A DNA stretch of 64,000 nt from Bradyrhizobium barranii subsp. apii (GTDB lineage: Bacteria; Pseudomonadota; Alphaproteobacteria; Rhizobiales; Xanthobacteraceae). Positions 1 to 8,667 of this stretch are shown here, in pieces. The stretch spans positions 2,788,501 to 2,852,500 of the forward strand of contig NZ_CP096255.1 in NCBI RefSeq assembly GCF_011516635.5, written 5' to 3'. Position 1 is the stretch's first letter. Every line of letters starts with the position of its first letter. The notes beneath the pieces were generated by a model, which did not search any database, was not told where the DNA came from, and saw nothing but the letters and a program-made list of their open reading frames with translations. The position numbers were made by a program, and so were the translations under genes.

Positions 1-499
1 GCTTCTGGCCCTTCGCGGACCTGAACCGCGGATCCGGTGATGTCCGCTCACAGTGGCAGAGCAGACTATCTACCATGGACCCGCCGACTTCAGAGCTTGA
101 CCCGAAGCTGACGATGGACAGTGCACCGGCTGAGGGCAGCTTTTGGGTGGTGGGTCGGTTTGATTATGGCAGCCGGACGGGCTGGAAACGGGGCGACTCC
201 AAGCGCATATTGATAGGACATGACGCGGAGCAACCCCGTGGCCTTGATCAGATGGGTGTTAGGCGCAGCCTTGGTTGGAATTACATTCGGTGGCTACCCC
301 GCTAAATGGTGGTCCGCCTCCATTGCCGTCGCGCTCTGTGTCGCGGCTGCCTTTGCCCTTCACTTCGTCGCGCCCTAGTCCCCGCAACAAACTTGTTTCA
401 GTTGACTTGAGCCGGACGCCCGCTGTTAGAATTTGCAAGCATGCATTCCTGCCGCCTAGCCTGGCGAACTTCCTGTGCAAGACGCTGCCGAAGGTCGCC
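1..499. other. No supported gene
   Basis: Open frames here are short, overlap on both strands and show no recognisable domain or convincing ribosome binding site. The stretch before the hemerythrin-like remnant is probably intergenic or decayed sequence. Confidence 0.5.
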
Positions 500-745
500 A
501 CGGAGATGGCGCGGTGTGCGCTGACCTGCAATCTGACGCGCGAGCGCCGTCACATGAGGATGGAAGATCGCGATTTTTTTCCCGCGGCACTTAAGGTTCT
601 CAAGCCTCAAGATTGGACTGAGATCGCTTCAACCGCAACGAGTCACAATGACCCGCTATTCAGCGACGTTGCCGAGGAGCGGTTTGACACACTGCGCGCA
701 CATATTTTGCGGCTTGAGCAGGAGGCTGACGCGGAGCGTAAGTAA
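500..745 (+). pseudogene. Hemerythrin-domain protein, C-terminal remnant
   Basis: The last ~65 residues of this frame read like the end of a bacterial HHE hemerythrin-domain protein: an HMRMEDRDFFPAAL segment (from about 551) that would supply a His and a Glu to the di-iron site, then a DW-E-I segment and DPLF before a helical tail. The upstream part of the same frame has no hemerythrin sequence, so the N-terminal helices with the other iron ligands are missing or out of frame. Hemerythrin-like domains bind O2, NO or iron. A second hemerythrin-like domain occurs at the end of the metal ATPase at 40771-43059. I infer a decayed gene. Confidence 0.55.
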
Positions 746-880
746 TCGCTATGGCGTCGCGCAGTGCATTGTGCCGCGCGACGCTGAGCACGCTGAGGTC
801 AAGCGCGCAAGGGACAGTTAGAATTGGGCTGTGCCTTTGCTACCGCGCTCACATACGCTTGTGGCCCGAAGCAGGAGGCT

Positions 881-1159
881 ATGATGCCGCTCCACACCGA
901 AAATCTCGAATCGACCATGCGCTATGCATTGCTGACAACGCGTGCTATAGCGCTCTGTCCTTTCCATCCAGAAGTCATGATCCGCGTCGGAGACAGCGAC
1001 GCCGAAACCCATGCTTATTACCGCGCCAGAAGCATCACCCGGAGTGACGGCACGTGTTGGGAGCGTGAAGATCTCATGGAGGAGATTGTGCGCCAACTCA
1101 CGGATGCGGCCGACGGCGTGTGTCCTCGGTGTGCGCAGCTGGTTGCTTCCCATAACTGA
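881..1159 (+). CDS. Small Cys/His protein, paralogue of 37105-37383
   Basis: A 92-residue protein of unknown function. An AGGAGG lies just before two consecutive ATGs at 881 and 884; 884 has the better spacing. It matches the product of 37105-37383 along most of its length: a RYAL-TTRA segment, CPFH, IRVGD, AE-HA and RA in the N-terminal half, and a C-terminal CP-x-C. The CxxH and CxxC pairs could make a four-ligand zinc site; this is inference. Both copies sit beside genes with oxygen or redox connections (hemerythrin remnant here, cytochromes there). The body is soluble, with no membrane segment. Confidence 0.7.
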   Translation: MMPLHTENLESTMRYALLTTRAIALCPFHPEVMIRVGDSDAETHAYYRARSITRSDGTCWEREDLMEEIVRQLTDAADGVCPRCAQLVASHN

Positions 1160-1624
1160 CGGGCCGCGCCGTCAGGACACCGGAAAAGGAAAACCGAGGC
1201 AAGAAACCTTAGTGTTGGCTAAATGAGGGAGGAACTGCCCGACAAGCGAAGGCGTGTGCCCAGAGGAAGAAGCCGATGACCTGTTCGACTAACTTTCATG
1301 TCAAGACGCGAGGATCGGACTAAATTACAAACGTCGTGCCAAGATTGAGGACCATCTTTACCATCCACTGGCCCTTGATCGTAAAGGTCATGGAGCTCGG
1401 GTTTGGTATCTCGAAATTAAAAAAGACGCTTCCGCTCTTATTAAACGCCGCGCCCGACAACGCATCAGGAAAAAATGACACGTTTTGCGTGACGTCACCT
1501 CGGTGGCCCTTGACGTCCTTCAATGACCATGGACCGCTGATGTAGCGCATAAGTTGCGAATCTAGTTGGAAGTCCGTGTCCGAAACACCGCTTCCAGAGA
1601 TTGGTCCGGAGCAACCTAAAAGTG

Positions 1625-3053
1625 GGGGATGTCCCGGGTTCTGTTGAATTTCTGAAGAGGTCGGCGTTGCCCACCTTGAGCCGGTAGGCTCGGGGTGCTG
1701 ATTCCACAAAGGAGAGCAACGCCATGACGAGAGATATCACACCGGCTGGTTGGCCGGCGACCGGGGCTGTGGAGAAATCATTTGCGGAAGTGCGAGCGAG
1801 CTTCGATCGGTTCTGCCTTGCGGCAGGAATCGAGGCGCTCGGCACGATGATGGAGGCGGATGTGACAGCGGCCTGCGGGCCGCGCCACGGTCGTGATGCG
1901 GCGCGGCGGGCGCACCGTTGGGGCCGAACGCGGGGGCGGATCGGTTTCCACGGCGGCAAGATCGAGGTCGATCGCCCGCGGGTCCGGGGCATGGACGGCC
2001 GCGAGGTCACGATCCCGAGCTGGGAAACGGCGGCGCAGGAGGACTGGCTCGGTCGCTGGGCGATGAACCTGATGCTGATCAATGTGTCGACGCGCCGGTT
2101 CGGCCGCGCCGTCCGGCTGCCCGAGGGTGACGTGCCGGCACCGCCCGGATCGGGGATTTCGAAGTCGGCGGCCTCGCGGAGGTTCGTGGCTCTGTCGGCG
2201 GCGCGGCTGGCCGACTTCATGGCTGCCGATCTGTCCGCGCTCGACCTTCTGGTGGTCCAAATCGACGGGCTGCATCTCGACGACGATCTCGTGCTGGTGG
2301 CCGCGATCGGGGTTGACGGCGAAGGCAACAAGCATCCGCTGGCGCTGGTGGAAGGGGCGACCGAGAATGCAGCAACGGTTCAGGCCCTGCTGGACAACCT
2401 GGTCTCGCGCGGGCTCGACCCGACGGTGCCAAGACTGTTCATCGCCGACGGCGCGAAGGCGTTGTCGAAGGCGATCCGCCGCACCTTCGGTTCGGCCGCT
2501 GCGATCCAGCGCTGCCAGATCCACAAGGCGCGCAACATCATGGAACGCCTGCCGAAAGAGCATCATGCGGCCACCCGCCGGGTGCTGCGCCAGGCCTGGG
2601 AGCTCGATGACGCCGACAAGGCTGAAAAATTGATCCGCAATCTCGCGCGTCGACTCGACCAGCAATGGCCCGGCGTTGCGGCCAGTATCCTCGAAGGCCT
2701 CGACGAAATCCTGACTGTCGTCCGGTTGAAGTTGCCGAAGGAGCTTCGCCGATCGCTCGCCTGTACCAATATCGCCGAGAACATGATGGGCACCATTCGC
2801 CGCGTCACGCGCAACGTTAAACGCTGGCGGGATGCCGGTATGGCCTTGCGATGGGTCGCGGCCGGTATGATCGAGGCCAACAAGGGCTTCCGACGATTGA
2901 AGGCGCATAAGCAATTGTCGGTTCTGCGTGCGGCCCTTCAAGCTCACCACGATCGCATGACAATCAAGTCCGTTGCCCACGTCACGAGGGCTGCGTAATA
3001 TTCATTCCGGCAACGTCGACCCGACGTAGTTCAACAGCGATCGGGACATCCCC
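1625..3053 (+). mobile_element. IS256-family element, copy A
   Basis: The element is 1429 bp. The left end begins GGGGATGTCCCGGGTTCTGT; the right end in reverse complement begins GGGGATGTCCCGATCGCTGT, giving 12 perfect terminal bases and then imperfect similarity. It is flanked by the direct repeat TAAAAGTG on both sides (8 bp). One transposase gene fills it. Copies B, C and D have the same length and encode the same protein. Confidence 0.95.
1724..2998 (+). CDS. IS256-family transposase (copy A)
   Basis: A 424-residue mutator-type transposase that catalyses cut-and-paste or copy-out movement of the element. Catalytic-core features are visible: the first Asp in QIDGLHL, the second in FIADGAKAL, the CQIHKARNI motif typical of the family, and a Glu in NIAENMMG near the C-terminus. 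A GGAGAG lies a few bases before the ATG. The protein is identical to those at 5075-6349, 24456-25730 and 50573-51847 and appears intact, so the element may still be active. Confidence 0.95.
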   Translation: MTRDITPAGWPATGAVEKSFAEVRASFDRFCLAAGIEALGTMMEADVTAACGPRHGRDAARRAHRWGRTRGRIGFHGGKIEVDRPRVRGMDGREVTIPSWETAAQEDWLGRWAMNLMLINVSTRRFGRAVRLPEGDVPAPPGSGISKSAASRRFVALSAARLADFMAADLSALDLLVVQIDGLHLDDDLVLVAAIGVDGEGNKHPLALVEGATENAATVQALLDNLVSRGLDPTVPRLFIADGAKALSKAIRRTFGSAAAIQRCQIHKARNIMERLPKEHHAATRRVLRQAWELDDADKAEKLIRNLARRLDQQWPGVAASILEGLDEILTVVRLKLPKELRRSLACTNIAENMMGTIRRVTRNVKRWRDAGMALRWVAAGMIEANKGFRRLKAHKQLSVLRAALQAHHDRMTIKSVAHVTRAA

Positions 3054-3387
3054 TAAAAGTGCTGCGATATTAGCTACTCTGCTGCCAATCTTAAACGATA
3101 TCGATGCGGTGCCCGACGACGTGCGTACCCTCAGCACGTGCGCAGCAATAAACCAGTCGTCCGCCTTTGTGTCTGCTGCCACGGCCGCCTCCCGCTGTAA
3201 CTGAAACCTCTCGCCAGCGACTGGAGATTAACCGTCTTGATGTCATACCCATGTGAAGAGGTTCACACGACGTAAAACGACATCCTGGGCTCGCGTACAC
3301 CTCCGGCGCATGAGCGCGGTTGCGACCAGCCTTTCTTTCGTCGAAATTCGGGCACTAGTTTTGCTTTTTGGAAAATGGAGAAGTTAA

Positions 3388-3591
3388 GTGGCAATGGGGA
3401 CGGTAAAGTGGTTCAACCCGACGAAGGGCTACGGGTTCATTCAACCTGACAACGGCGGCAAAGATGTGTTTGTCCATATCTCGGCAGTCGAGAAGGCTGG
3501 TTTCACCTCACTCGCAGAGGGAGCCAAGGTTAGTTTCGACGTCGTGAACAATCGCGGAAAAGACTCGGCGGAAAATCTACGAATCGGGTGA
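3388..3591 (+). CDS. Cold-shock domain protein
   Basis: A 67-residue single cold-shock domain. RNP1-like KGYGFIQP and RNP2-like VFVHIS are both present, with an N-terminal GTVKWFN. Such proteins bind single-stranded RNA and DNA and act as RNA chaperones in the cytoplasm. The GTG at 3388 is the preferred start because a GGAG sits 7 bases upstream; ATG at 3394 is the alternative. The gene stands alone and is followed by a GC-rich hairpin. The long leader between the IS256 copy and the start would allow 5'-UTR control, but no specific cold box was identified. Confidence 0.93.
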   Translation: MAMGTVKWFNPTKGYGFIQPDNGGKDVFVHISAVEKAGFTSLAEGAKVSFDVVNNRGKDSAENLRIG

Positions 3592-3618
3592 TGCGCCCAT
3601 TGTGTTGTTCAACAGAAA

Positions 3619-3644
3619 GGCCGCAGCGGCGAACCACTGCGGCC
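3619..3644 (+). terminator. Hairpin downstream of the cold-shock gene
   Basis: A perfect 8-bp stem (GGCCGCAG with CTGCGGCC) around a 10-base loop begins 27 bases after the stop codon. No T-run follows directly, so it is either a weak terminator or a transcript-stabilising hairpin. Confidence 0.5.
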
Positions 3645-3952
3645 TGCTGCCGGGTTAAAATTTATAAGTGAAATATGGGTCCAGCCCCGGCGAGATGAAG
3701 CCTACAGCGCGGGGCGGGGCGCAATGTCGTCGATGTCACACTTTGAGACAATTAAATGCGTCAGCTGTTCTTACTGAGGAGGGCCCGCCGGGGCTGGGAA
3801 GGCGAGCCCTCAACCCAAAGGCCGCAAAAGCTCTCCGGCAGCCCTGACGGACGCAGCAGTCTGCACCTGATCGGCAGATGTGAGCGTTAAAACAATATCG
3901 AATTCTGGCGGGCTCGCTCAACGAACTTGGTGCGATCAAGCCAGCGGTCCAA
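3645..3952. other. No supported gene
   Basis: About 300 bases with only short overlapping frames that lack domains or ribosome binding sites. I see nothing functional here. Confidence 0.4.
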
Positions 3953-4135
3953 TCACCGCTGATGGCCTAAACCAACTCCCAATACGAGCGCCTTCTGACG
4001 GAGCGCGCCCTCGGTTCGCTTGGTCATCTTGGCTATTTTGACGACAGGCGTCCGCGCCTTGGAGTGCGCCTTCAAGTCTCTGATATCGGCAGCAGTCCAC
4101 TCGCGACGAACAGTCTTCTTTGTCTTCTTGGCCAA
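3953..4135 (-). CDS. Small basic HTH/SANT-like protein
   Basis: A 60-residue, very basic protein beginning MAKKTKKTVRREWTAADI and ending LVLGVGLGHQR. The spacing W-T-x-x-D-x-x-x-L-K followed by a T-x-x-I-A-x-x-x-x-R-T-x-x-A-x-R-x-K pattern is that of a short helix-turn-helix or SANT-like DNA-binding unit, of a kind I recall as widespread in Bradyrhizobiaceae. Function and targets are unknown. It is a lone gene with no clear operon partner. Confidence 0.7.
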   Translation of the reverse strand: MAKKTKKTVRREWTAADIRDLKAHSKARTPVVKIAKMTKRTEGALRQKALVLGVGLGHQR

Positions 4136-4304
4136 GGCGGCGCTCCATCAATGTTGATGGCGCGGTCTAGCACACGGAAGGTACGACCGTCACGCGGGAT
4201 GGTGTGACGCAACGCGCGGTGCACACCTGGCCTGAGGATAGAGCGGGAAGGCCGGTGAGGCCGCGACGAGCGGTGAGGGCGAGGAGGGCGGCGCGCAAAG
4301 TTGG

Positions 4305-4583
4305 TCAATCCTGTCGGGAAATTAGGAAAGCCATCGGAACGCTAGAGAGATGGTGCTCGGAGCTAGACATCAGCAGAAGACGATTAACGTTGTTATGTTG
4401 TATGCCGCCTGACGGAAACGCGCTGGTGATCTGCGAAGCGATCGGCCAATTCATTTTTTTCCCAAGCGATGCTTGTGCGGTCGAATGCAATCGCGAAACT
4501 CGCGCAGCGAGGCGATCTTCCACGTTGGGCTTTGGCATGCCGCTATTGTTCGCTCTGAGTAGATATTTGAAGATATCAGCCAT
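4305..4583 (-). CDS. Hypothetical protein overlapping the DUF4238 frame
   Basis: A 92-codon frame whose ATG overlaps the stop of the preceding minus-strand frame in a TGATG arrangement. No domain, signal or membrane segment is recognisable. The overlap could mean translational coupling, or the frame could be the out-of-phase continuation of a broken DUF4238 gene, or not a gene at all. Low confidence. Confidence 0.25.
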   Translation of the reverse strand: MADIFKYLLRANNSGMPKPNVEDRLAARVSRLHSTAQASLGKKMNWPIASQITSAFPSGGIQHNNVNRLLLMSSSEHHLSSVPMAFLISRQD

Positions 4584-4960
4584 CAGGGCCGGATAGGTTG
4601 CGGTAGTTCCTTCACTATCGAATTTACGGCATCGACTACCGTTGTTGGCATCTGGAACGTGGTGCTTTTGAAGTTGGATGAAAGCTTAGCAAGGCGCGCT
4701 TCCTTGCTGGCAATAGCGCCTCTGATCTCGCGCCATCGATACGCGCTGTCGGTAAAAATGCTCGACCCCGTCAGTTGGGCGAGCGAAGTCGGCCGATGTT
4801 CAAAAGCATTGAAGGTGATTGTGCGGCCGTCTGCCAGCACCTTTTCGTCTGGGGTCAAATCGAGGTAAGCGAGAACGTTTCGTCTCTCCTCGAAGAACCC
4901 TTCTTGGTGCCATTGCGGGACATAGTGATTGTTTCGTGTTTTAGCTGCGCTGGGAATCAT
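4583..4960 (-). pseudogene. DUF4238-like protein, N-terminal part
   Basis: The 125-residue product opens with RNNHYVPQWHQEGFFE and then LAYLDLTPDEK, the N-terminal signature of the DUF4238 family, whose members are usually around 300 residues. The later family motifs are absent, so the gene appears truncated. Its ATG overlaps the stop of the upstream gene (4957-6888) as ATGA, which shows the two were once translationally coupled. DUF4238 has no established biochemical function. Confidence 0.6.
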
Positions 4961-5019
4961 CGAACATAAGACTTGATCAGGCTCGCGCAGTAAGGAGCAA
5001 CGCTCTGCTCTGAGCGAGG

Positions 5020-6448
5020 GGGGATGTCCCGATCGCTGTTGAACTACGTCGGGTCGACGTTGCCGGAATGAATATTACGCAGCCCTCGTGACGTGGGCAA
5101 CGGACTTGATTGTCATGCGATCGTGGTGAGCTTGAAGGGCCGCACGCAGAACCGACAATTGCTTATGCGCCTTCAATCGTCGGAAGCCCTTGTTGGCCTC
5201 GATCATACCGGCCGCGACCCATCGCAAGGCCATACCGGCATCCCGCCAGCGTTTAACGTTGCGCGTGACGCGGCGAATGGTGCCCATCATGTTCTCGGCG
5301 ATATTGGTACAGGCGAGCGATCGGCGAAGCTCCTTCGGCAACTTCAACCGGACGACAGTCAGGATTTCGTCGAGGCCTTCGAGGATACTGGCCGCAACGC
5401 CGGGCCATTGCTGGTCGAGTCGACGCGCGAGATTGCGGATCAATTTTTCAGCCTTGTCGGCGTCATCGAGCTCCCAGGCCTGGCGCAGCACCCGGCGGGT
5501 GGCCGCATGATGCTCTTTCGGCAGGCGTTCCATGATGTTGCGCGCCTTGTGGATCTGGCAGCGCTGGATCGCAGCGGCCGAACCGAAGGTGCGGCGGATC
5601 GCCTTCGACAACGCCTTCGCGCCGTCGGCGATGAACAGTCTTGGCACCGTCGGGTCGAGCCCGCGCGAGACCAGGTTGTCCAGCAGGGCCTGAACCGTTG
5701 CTGCATTCTCGGTCGCCCCTTCCACCAGCGCCAGCGGATGCTTGTTGCCTTCGCCGTCAACCCCGATCGCGGCCACCAGCACGAGATCGTCGTCGAGATG
5801 CAGCCCGTCGATTTGGACCACCAGAAGGTCGAGCGCGGACAGATCGGCAGCCATGAAGTCGGCCAGCCGCGCCGCCGACAGAGCCACGAACCTCCGCGAG
5901 GCCGCCGACTTCGAAATCCCCGATCCGGGCGGTGCCGGCACGTCACCCTCGGGCAGCCGGACGGCGCGGCCGAACCGGCGCGTCGACACATTGATCAGCA
6001 TCAGGTTCATCGCCCAGCGACCGAGCCAGTCCTCCTGCGCCGCCGTTTCCCAGCTCGGGATCGTGACCTCGCGGCCGTCCATGCCCCGGACCCGCGGGCG
6101 ATCGACCTCGATCTTGCCGCCGTGGAAACCGATCCGCCCCCGCGTTCGGCCCCAACGGTGCGCCCGCCGCGCCGCATCACGACCGTGGCGCGGCCCGCAG
6201 GCCGCTGTCACATCCGCCTCCATCATCGTGCCGAGCGCCTCGATTCCTGCCGCAAGGCAGAACCGATCGAAGCTCGCTCGCACTTCCGCAAATGATTTCT
6301 CCACAGCCCCGGTCGCCGGCCAACCAGCCGGTGTGATATCTCTCGTCATGGCGTTGCTCTCCTTTGTGGAATCAGCACCCCGAGCCTACCGGCTCAAGGT
6401 GGGCAACGCCGACCTCTTCAGAAATTCAACAGAACCCGGGACATCCCC
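5020..6448 (-). mobile_element. IS256-family element, copy B
   Basis: 1429 bp with the same ends and transposase as copy A, in reverse orientation. It is flanked by the 8-bp direct repeat GAGCGAGG at 5012-5019 and 6449-6456. Confidence 0.95.
5075..6349 (-). CDS. IS256-family transposase (copy B)
   Basis: A 424-residue mutator-type transposase, identical in protein sequence to copies A, C and D. The IDG, ADGAKAL, CQIHKARN and NIAENMMG motifs are intact, so it is apparently functional. Confidence 0.95.
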   Translation of the reverse strand: MTRDITPAGWPATGAVEKSFAEVRASFDRFCLAAGIEALGTMMEADVTAACGPRHGRDAARRAHRWGRTRGRIGFHGGKIEVDRPRVRGMDGREVTIPSWETAAQEDWLGRWAMNLMLINVSTRRFGRAVRLPEGDVPAPPGSGISKSAASRRFVALSAARLADFMAADLSALDLLVVQIDGLHLDDDLVLVAAIGVDGEGNKHPLALVEGATENAATVQALLDNLVSRGLDPTVPRLFIADGAKALSKAIRRTFGSAAAIQRCQIHKARNIMERLPKEHHAATRRVLRQAWELDDADKAEKLIRNLARRLDQQWPGVAASILEGLDEILTVVRLKLPKELRRSLACTNIAENMMGTIRRVTRNVKRWRDAGMALRWVAAGMIEANKGFRRLKAHKQLSVLRAALQAHHDRMTIKSVAHVTRAA

Positions 6449-7013
6449 GAGCGAGGATCGGGAAGGCAATAGAGGCAATAGCGCGCCGCATCCTCACCGG
6501 AATAATCGGGGTCCGACGCGCCACTCAGCATGATGGTCGCCGTGTTGAATCGCACGTCAAAAATGAAACCTCGCGAACCGACATAGCCGCCATAGCTGTT
6601 TTTGGAATTCACTGCCCCGCAAACGAACTCACCCTCTTTGGTCTTTACCTTGAAGAGATCGGCCCACTGTGCGGACATGGGGTCTTTTAGTTTGCGCTCT
6701 ATGACGGCTTTTGCTGCGGTGAATTCAGGGGACGCGACAACGTTTTTAACGCCATGGGGCTTCTGCGCCACAGGCCGGTCAAAGCACGCCAAACGCGCCT
6801 GTGGATCGGCGATAGATTTGCAGTCGGCTGCATTGGCTGAGTTGGCGCACGCCGCAAGCAGCGCGAGCGTTGAGAAAAATATCTTCATTGAAATCCCCCA
6901 GACCCACCGCAACTTTACGGCGTGGGTACGGGGTTGGGCAACTAGGATTTTGGTCGACCGTGACCTGAGACGGTATCTCCGATAGACTTTCGCCGGAAGC
7001 ATGGAGTGCCGTG

Positions 7014-7238
7014 ATGGCGAATGAGCGGGATAATTGGCCGGGCCAAATAGCGCGGATCGAAATCGACGAGTCTGCGGCGATCTGCGTTGAGCAAATCGAC
7101 GACGAAAACACCGTTGCCATCGCGAGCGTTGTCGGCATCCATTTCCAGGTGACGGCGGATCAGGCGCTTGAGTTGTCTCGGGCCTTAGCTGTAGCCGCTG
7201 AAAACGCGGCGAAACCCCGCGTGAGAGTCGGGTCGTAG
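7014..7238 (+). CDS. Small hypothetical protein
   Basis: A 74-residue acidic protein with no recognised family. It has a beta-rich first half (IARIEIDES, AICVEQIDDENTVAIASV) and an alanine-rich helical end (QALELSRALAVAAENAA). GGAG 7 bases before the ATG at 7014 supports the start; a GTG directly precedes it. It is divergent from the exported hypothetical gene at 6888 and convergent with the next minus-strand gene. Confidence 0.55.
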   Translation: MANERDNWPGQIARIEIDESAAICVEQIDDENTVAIASVVGIHFQVTADQALELSRALAVAAENAAKPRVRVGS

Positions 7239-7241
7239 TGG

Positions 7242-7484
7242 CTACTTCTTAATGGAGTGCTCCCGCATATAGCGCGCAGCCCTAACGCGCGCTCGTTCCA
7301 ACATATCTTCCTTCGCTTTAGCGGCGGCTAGGTCTGATTCAAGGCGCTCGAAGAGCGGCAGATAGACTTCACCGCCTTGTGGCGCGCGGTGCATTTCATA
7401 GGCCAACCGGTCGAGGCACCGTTCGAGCAGGTCGATTGTGATTGGTTCGTCGGCGGAAATACGGTGCGGCTTGTGCCTGCCCAT
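7242..7484 (-). CDS. Small hypothetical protein, likely helical
   Basis: An 80-residue product starting MGRHKPHRISADEPITIDLL and ending in a charged helix (AAAKAKEDMLERARVRAARYMREHS). The ATG at 7484 lies 4 bases after the stop of the gene at 7489-7821, so the two look like one transcriptional unit. No domain is recognised. Longer in-frame starts exist but run through the upstream gene. Confidence 0.55.
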   Translation of the reverse strand: MGRHKPHRISADEPITIDLLERCLDRLAYEMHRAPQGGEVYLPLFERLESDLAAAKAKEDMLERARVRAARYMREHSIKK

Positions 7485-7488
7485 TTTG

Positions 7489-7821
7489 TTACTCGTTATA
7501 CAAACTTTCGTACCGCCACTTACACGCCCCGAGGGCCTTCTTGATTTCGTCCATCGGGATTTCGGCGTCTTTTGTAGACCTGTTGGCCTCGAACGTGATT
7601 TTTCCGTTCGGATCACCCGGATTCATAGACAAGCTGACTACGGTGCCATCACCGAAGCTCTTTGTAGCGAAGCAGTCGGCTTCAGTTTCCCACGCTTGCC
7701 CGAGAACAATCCATCCCTTCACGTCCTTCTTATAGAAGACACTAGCTTTCGAGTGCGCGGAGCCCGTAAGCGCGACAAACATAGCTGCGGCAATCAGCGG
7801 AACGCGGTTAACGAAGCGCAT
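7489..7821 (-). CDS. Exported hypothetical protein
   Basis: 110 residues from the ATG at 7821 (a longer start at 7869 is possible). A signal peptide is visible (MRFVNRVPLIAAAMFVALTG, cleavage near AHS-KA), followed by a small domain with two cysteines (ADCF, GACKW) that could form a disulfide. Family not recognised. It is the first gene of a two-gene unit with 7242-7484, and is probably periplasmic. Confidence 0.6.
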   Translation of the reverse strand: MRFVNRVPLIAAAMFVALTGSAHSKASVFYKKDVKGWIVLGQAWETEADCFATKSFGDGTVVSLSMNPGDPNGKITFEANRSTKDAEIPMDEIKKALGACKWRYESLYNE

Positions 7822-7997
7822 GGGCTTCGACAACTTGACGCTATTGGTTCTGGTAATTGAACAGTTCATTTTGATGATCGGTCCCGGAATCGGCCGCCGC
7901 TGACGCGATAACTATAGGGAGCCGGGTGGGATGCGAAAGTGCCACGTTGCGAGATCAACCTTGGGAAAAATACGGGTAACGCCCTAACGTGCAACGT

Positions 7998-8099
7998 CTA
8001 GCCGTAAAACCCCACGATAAAACGGATGGCAAAGAACGCCCCAGCGGCGACGGCCACTGTCGCTCCGATCGCAAGCATCACCCTCAAGCTCTCGTCCAT
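7998..8099 (-). CDS. 33-residue single-span membrane protein
   Basis: Starts MDESLRVMLAIGATVAVAAG and continues as one hydrophobic helix ending at FIVGFYG. GAGG upstream of the ATG at 8099 supports translation. Proteins this short are easily missed; its function is unknown. The topology would put the short acidic N-terminus on one side and almost no C-terminal tail on the other. Confidence 0.45.
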   Translation of the reverse strand: MDESLRVMLAIGATVAVAAGAFFAIRFIVGFYG

Positions 8100-8118
8100 G
8101 GTACCTCGCATGCAGAAC

Positions 8119-8144
8119 GGCCCCCGCGGGGCAACGCGGAGGCC
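8119..8144 (-). terminator. GC-rich hairpin between two minus-strand genes
   Basis: GGCCCCCGCG pairs with CGCGGAGGCC with one mismatch around a 6-base loop. It lies downstream of the gene at 8253-8471 and upstream of the 33-residue frame. There is no obvious U-tract, so its terminator role is tentative. Confidence 0.4.
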
Positions 8145-8252
8145 GCTGTTGAGGCGCCTCAGGCCGGGGGAAACCTGAAGCAAGAGAGAAATCTCTGGCC
8201 CGCAGGATGGTTCCTGTGCCTTTGACGGCGAAATGCGAATCAGCTCTCGGCG

Positions 8253-8471
8253 TCAGGGTATCTTGACGCGCAAGGCAGCGAGGCCTGTTGGCGTAATCCG
8301 GTACGCTCCTGCCGTGCTCCCACGTTCAATCCAGCTCTTCGACAGCATGTTTGCGATGGTGCGCTGACCGGTGGGCTCAAGGGCTCTCAGTGTCAGCTCG
8401 CGACCCGCTCGCAGTTTCTGCAATGCATCTCGCTCCGAGCTGGTCGGCAGATGACTGGCACGTGCTGGCAT
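8253..8471 (-). CDS. Small winged-helix-like protein
   Basis: A 72-residue protein. RTIANMLSKSWIERG followed by YRITPTGLAALRVKIP has the shape of the recognition helix, wing and last helix of a short winged-helix fold; the N-terminal SSERDALQKLRAGREL would be the first helix. Similar short proteins are common in Bradyrhizobiaceae as far as I recall. It would act as a DNA- or protein-binding protein in the cytoplasm. No targets can be inferred. Confidence 0.55.
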   Translation of the reverse strand: MPARASHLPTSSERDALQKLRAGRELTLRALEPTGQRTIANMLSKSWIERGSTAGAYRITPTGLAALRVKIP

Positions 8472-8667
8472 CTATTTCTTGGCCTTCAGTCCGAGTCGCC
8501 CGTGGGTTAGAGCGGCATATCATTGATCGGCTCACGCGGCTTGCTCTTGCATAACGCGTAAGGCTAAACGCGCGATCGCCTAAGGTCACGAGTAGGTGGT
8601 AATCACTGGAAGCTTGCCGGGTTGGGCTTGTCGCTTCGCGTTCTCTAGTGCTTTCAGCCGCTCGGTG

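Larger units (their letters stand above)
1320..3182 (-). pseudogene. Unknown 141-residue gene split by IS256 copy A
   Basis: The frame starts at an ATG at 3182 and is cut at the target duplication TAAAAGTG (1617-1624 and 3054-3061). Joining 3182..3054 to 1616..1320 gives one uninterrupted frame of 142 codons including the stop, reading through ...ANIAALLGCSGPISGSG.... The second half (SVFFNFEIPNP, MTFTIKGQWMVKMVLNLG) alternates hydrophobic residues like a beta-rich domain. I do not recognise the family. The exact frame restoration argues that a real gene was interrupted. Confidence 0.65.
4957..6888 (-). pseudogene. Exported hypothetical protein split near its end by IS256 copy B
   Basis: Start ATG at 6888, preceded by GGGGG. 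The product has a signal peptide (MKIFFSTLALLAACANSANA), a CKSIADPQARLACFD segment like those of several exported proteins, then an ERKLKDPMSAQWADLF-KVKT-FVCGAVNSKNSYGGYVG region common in short exported hypotheticals. IS256 copy B cuts it at about codon 147 with duplication GAGCGAGG. Joining 6888..6449 to 5011..4957 restores 164 codons plus a TGA that overlaps the DUF4238 start. Only the last ~18 codons are displaced, so the interrupted form may still make a nearly full-length protein with a foreign 9-residue tail. Confidence 0.7.

Noticed and set aside
1778..2980. A 400-codon open frame antisense to the IS256 transposase, repeated in all four copies
   Set aside because: It is a shadow caused by high GC and codon bias of the transposase frame; it has no domain and its repetition only reflects the identical elements.
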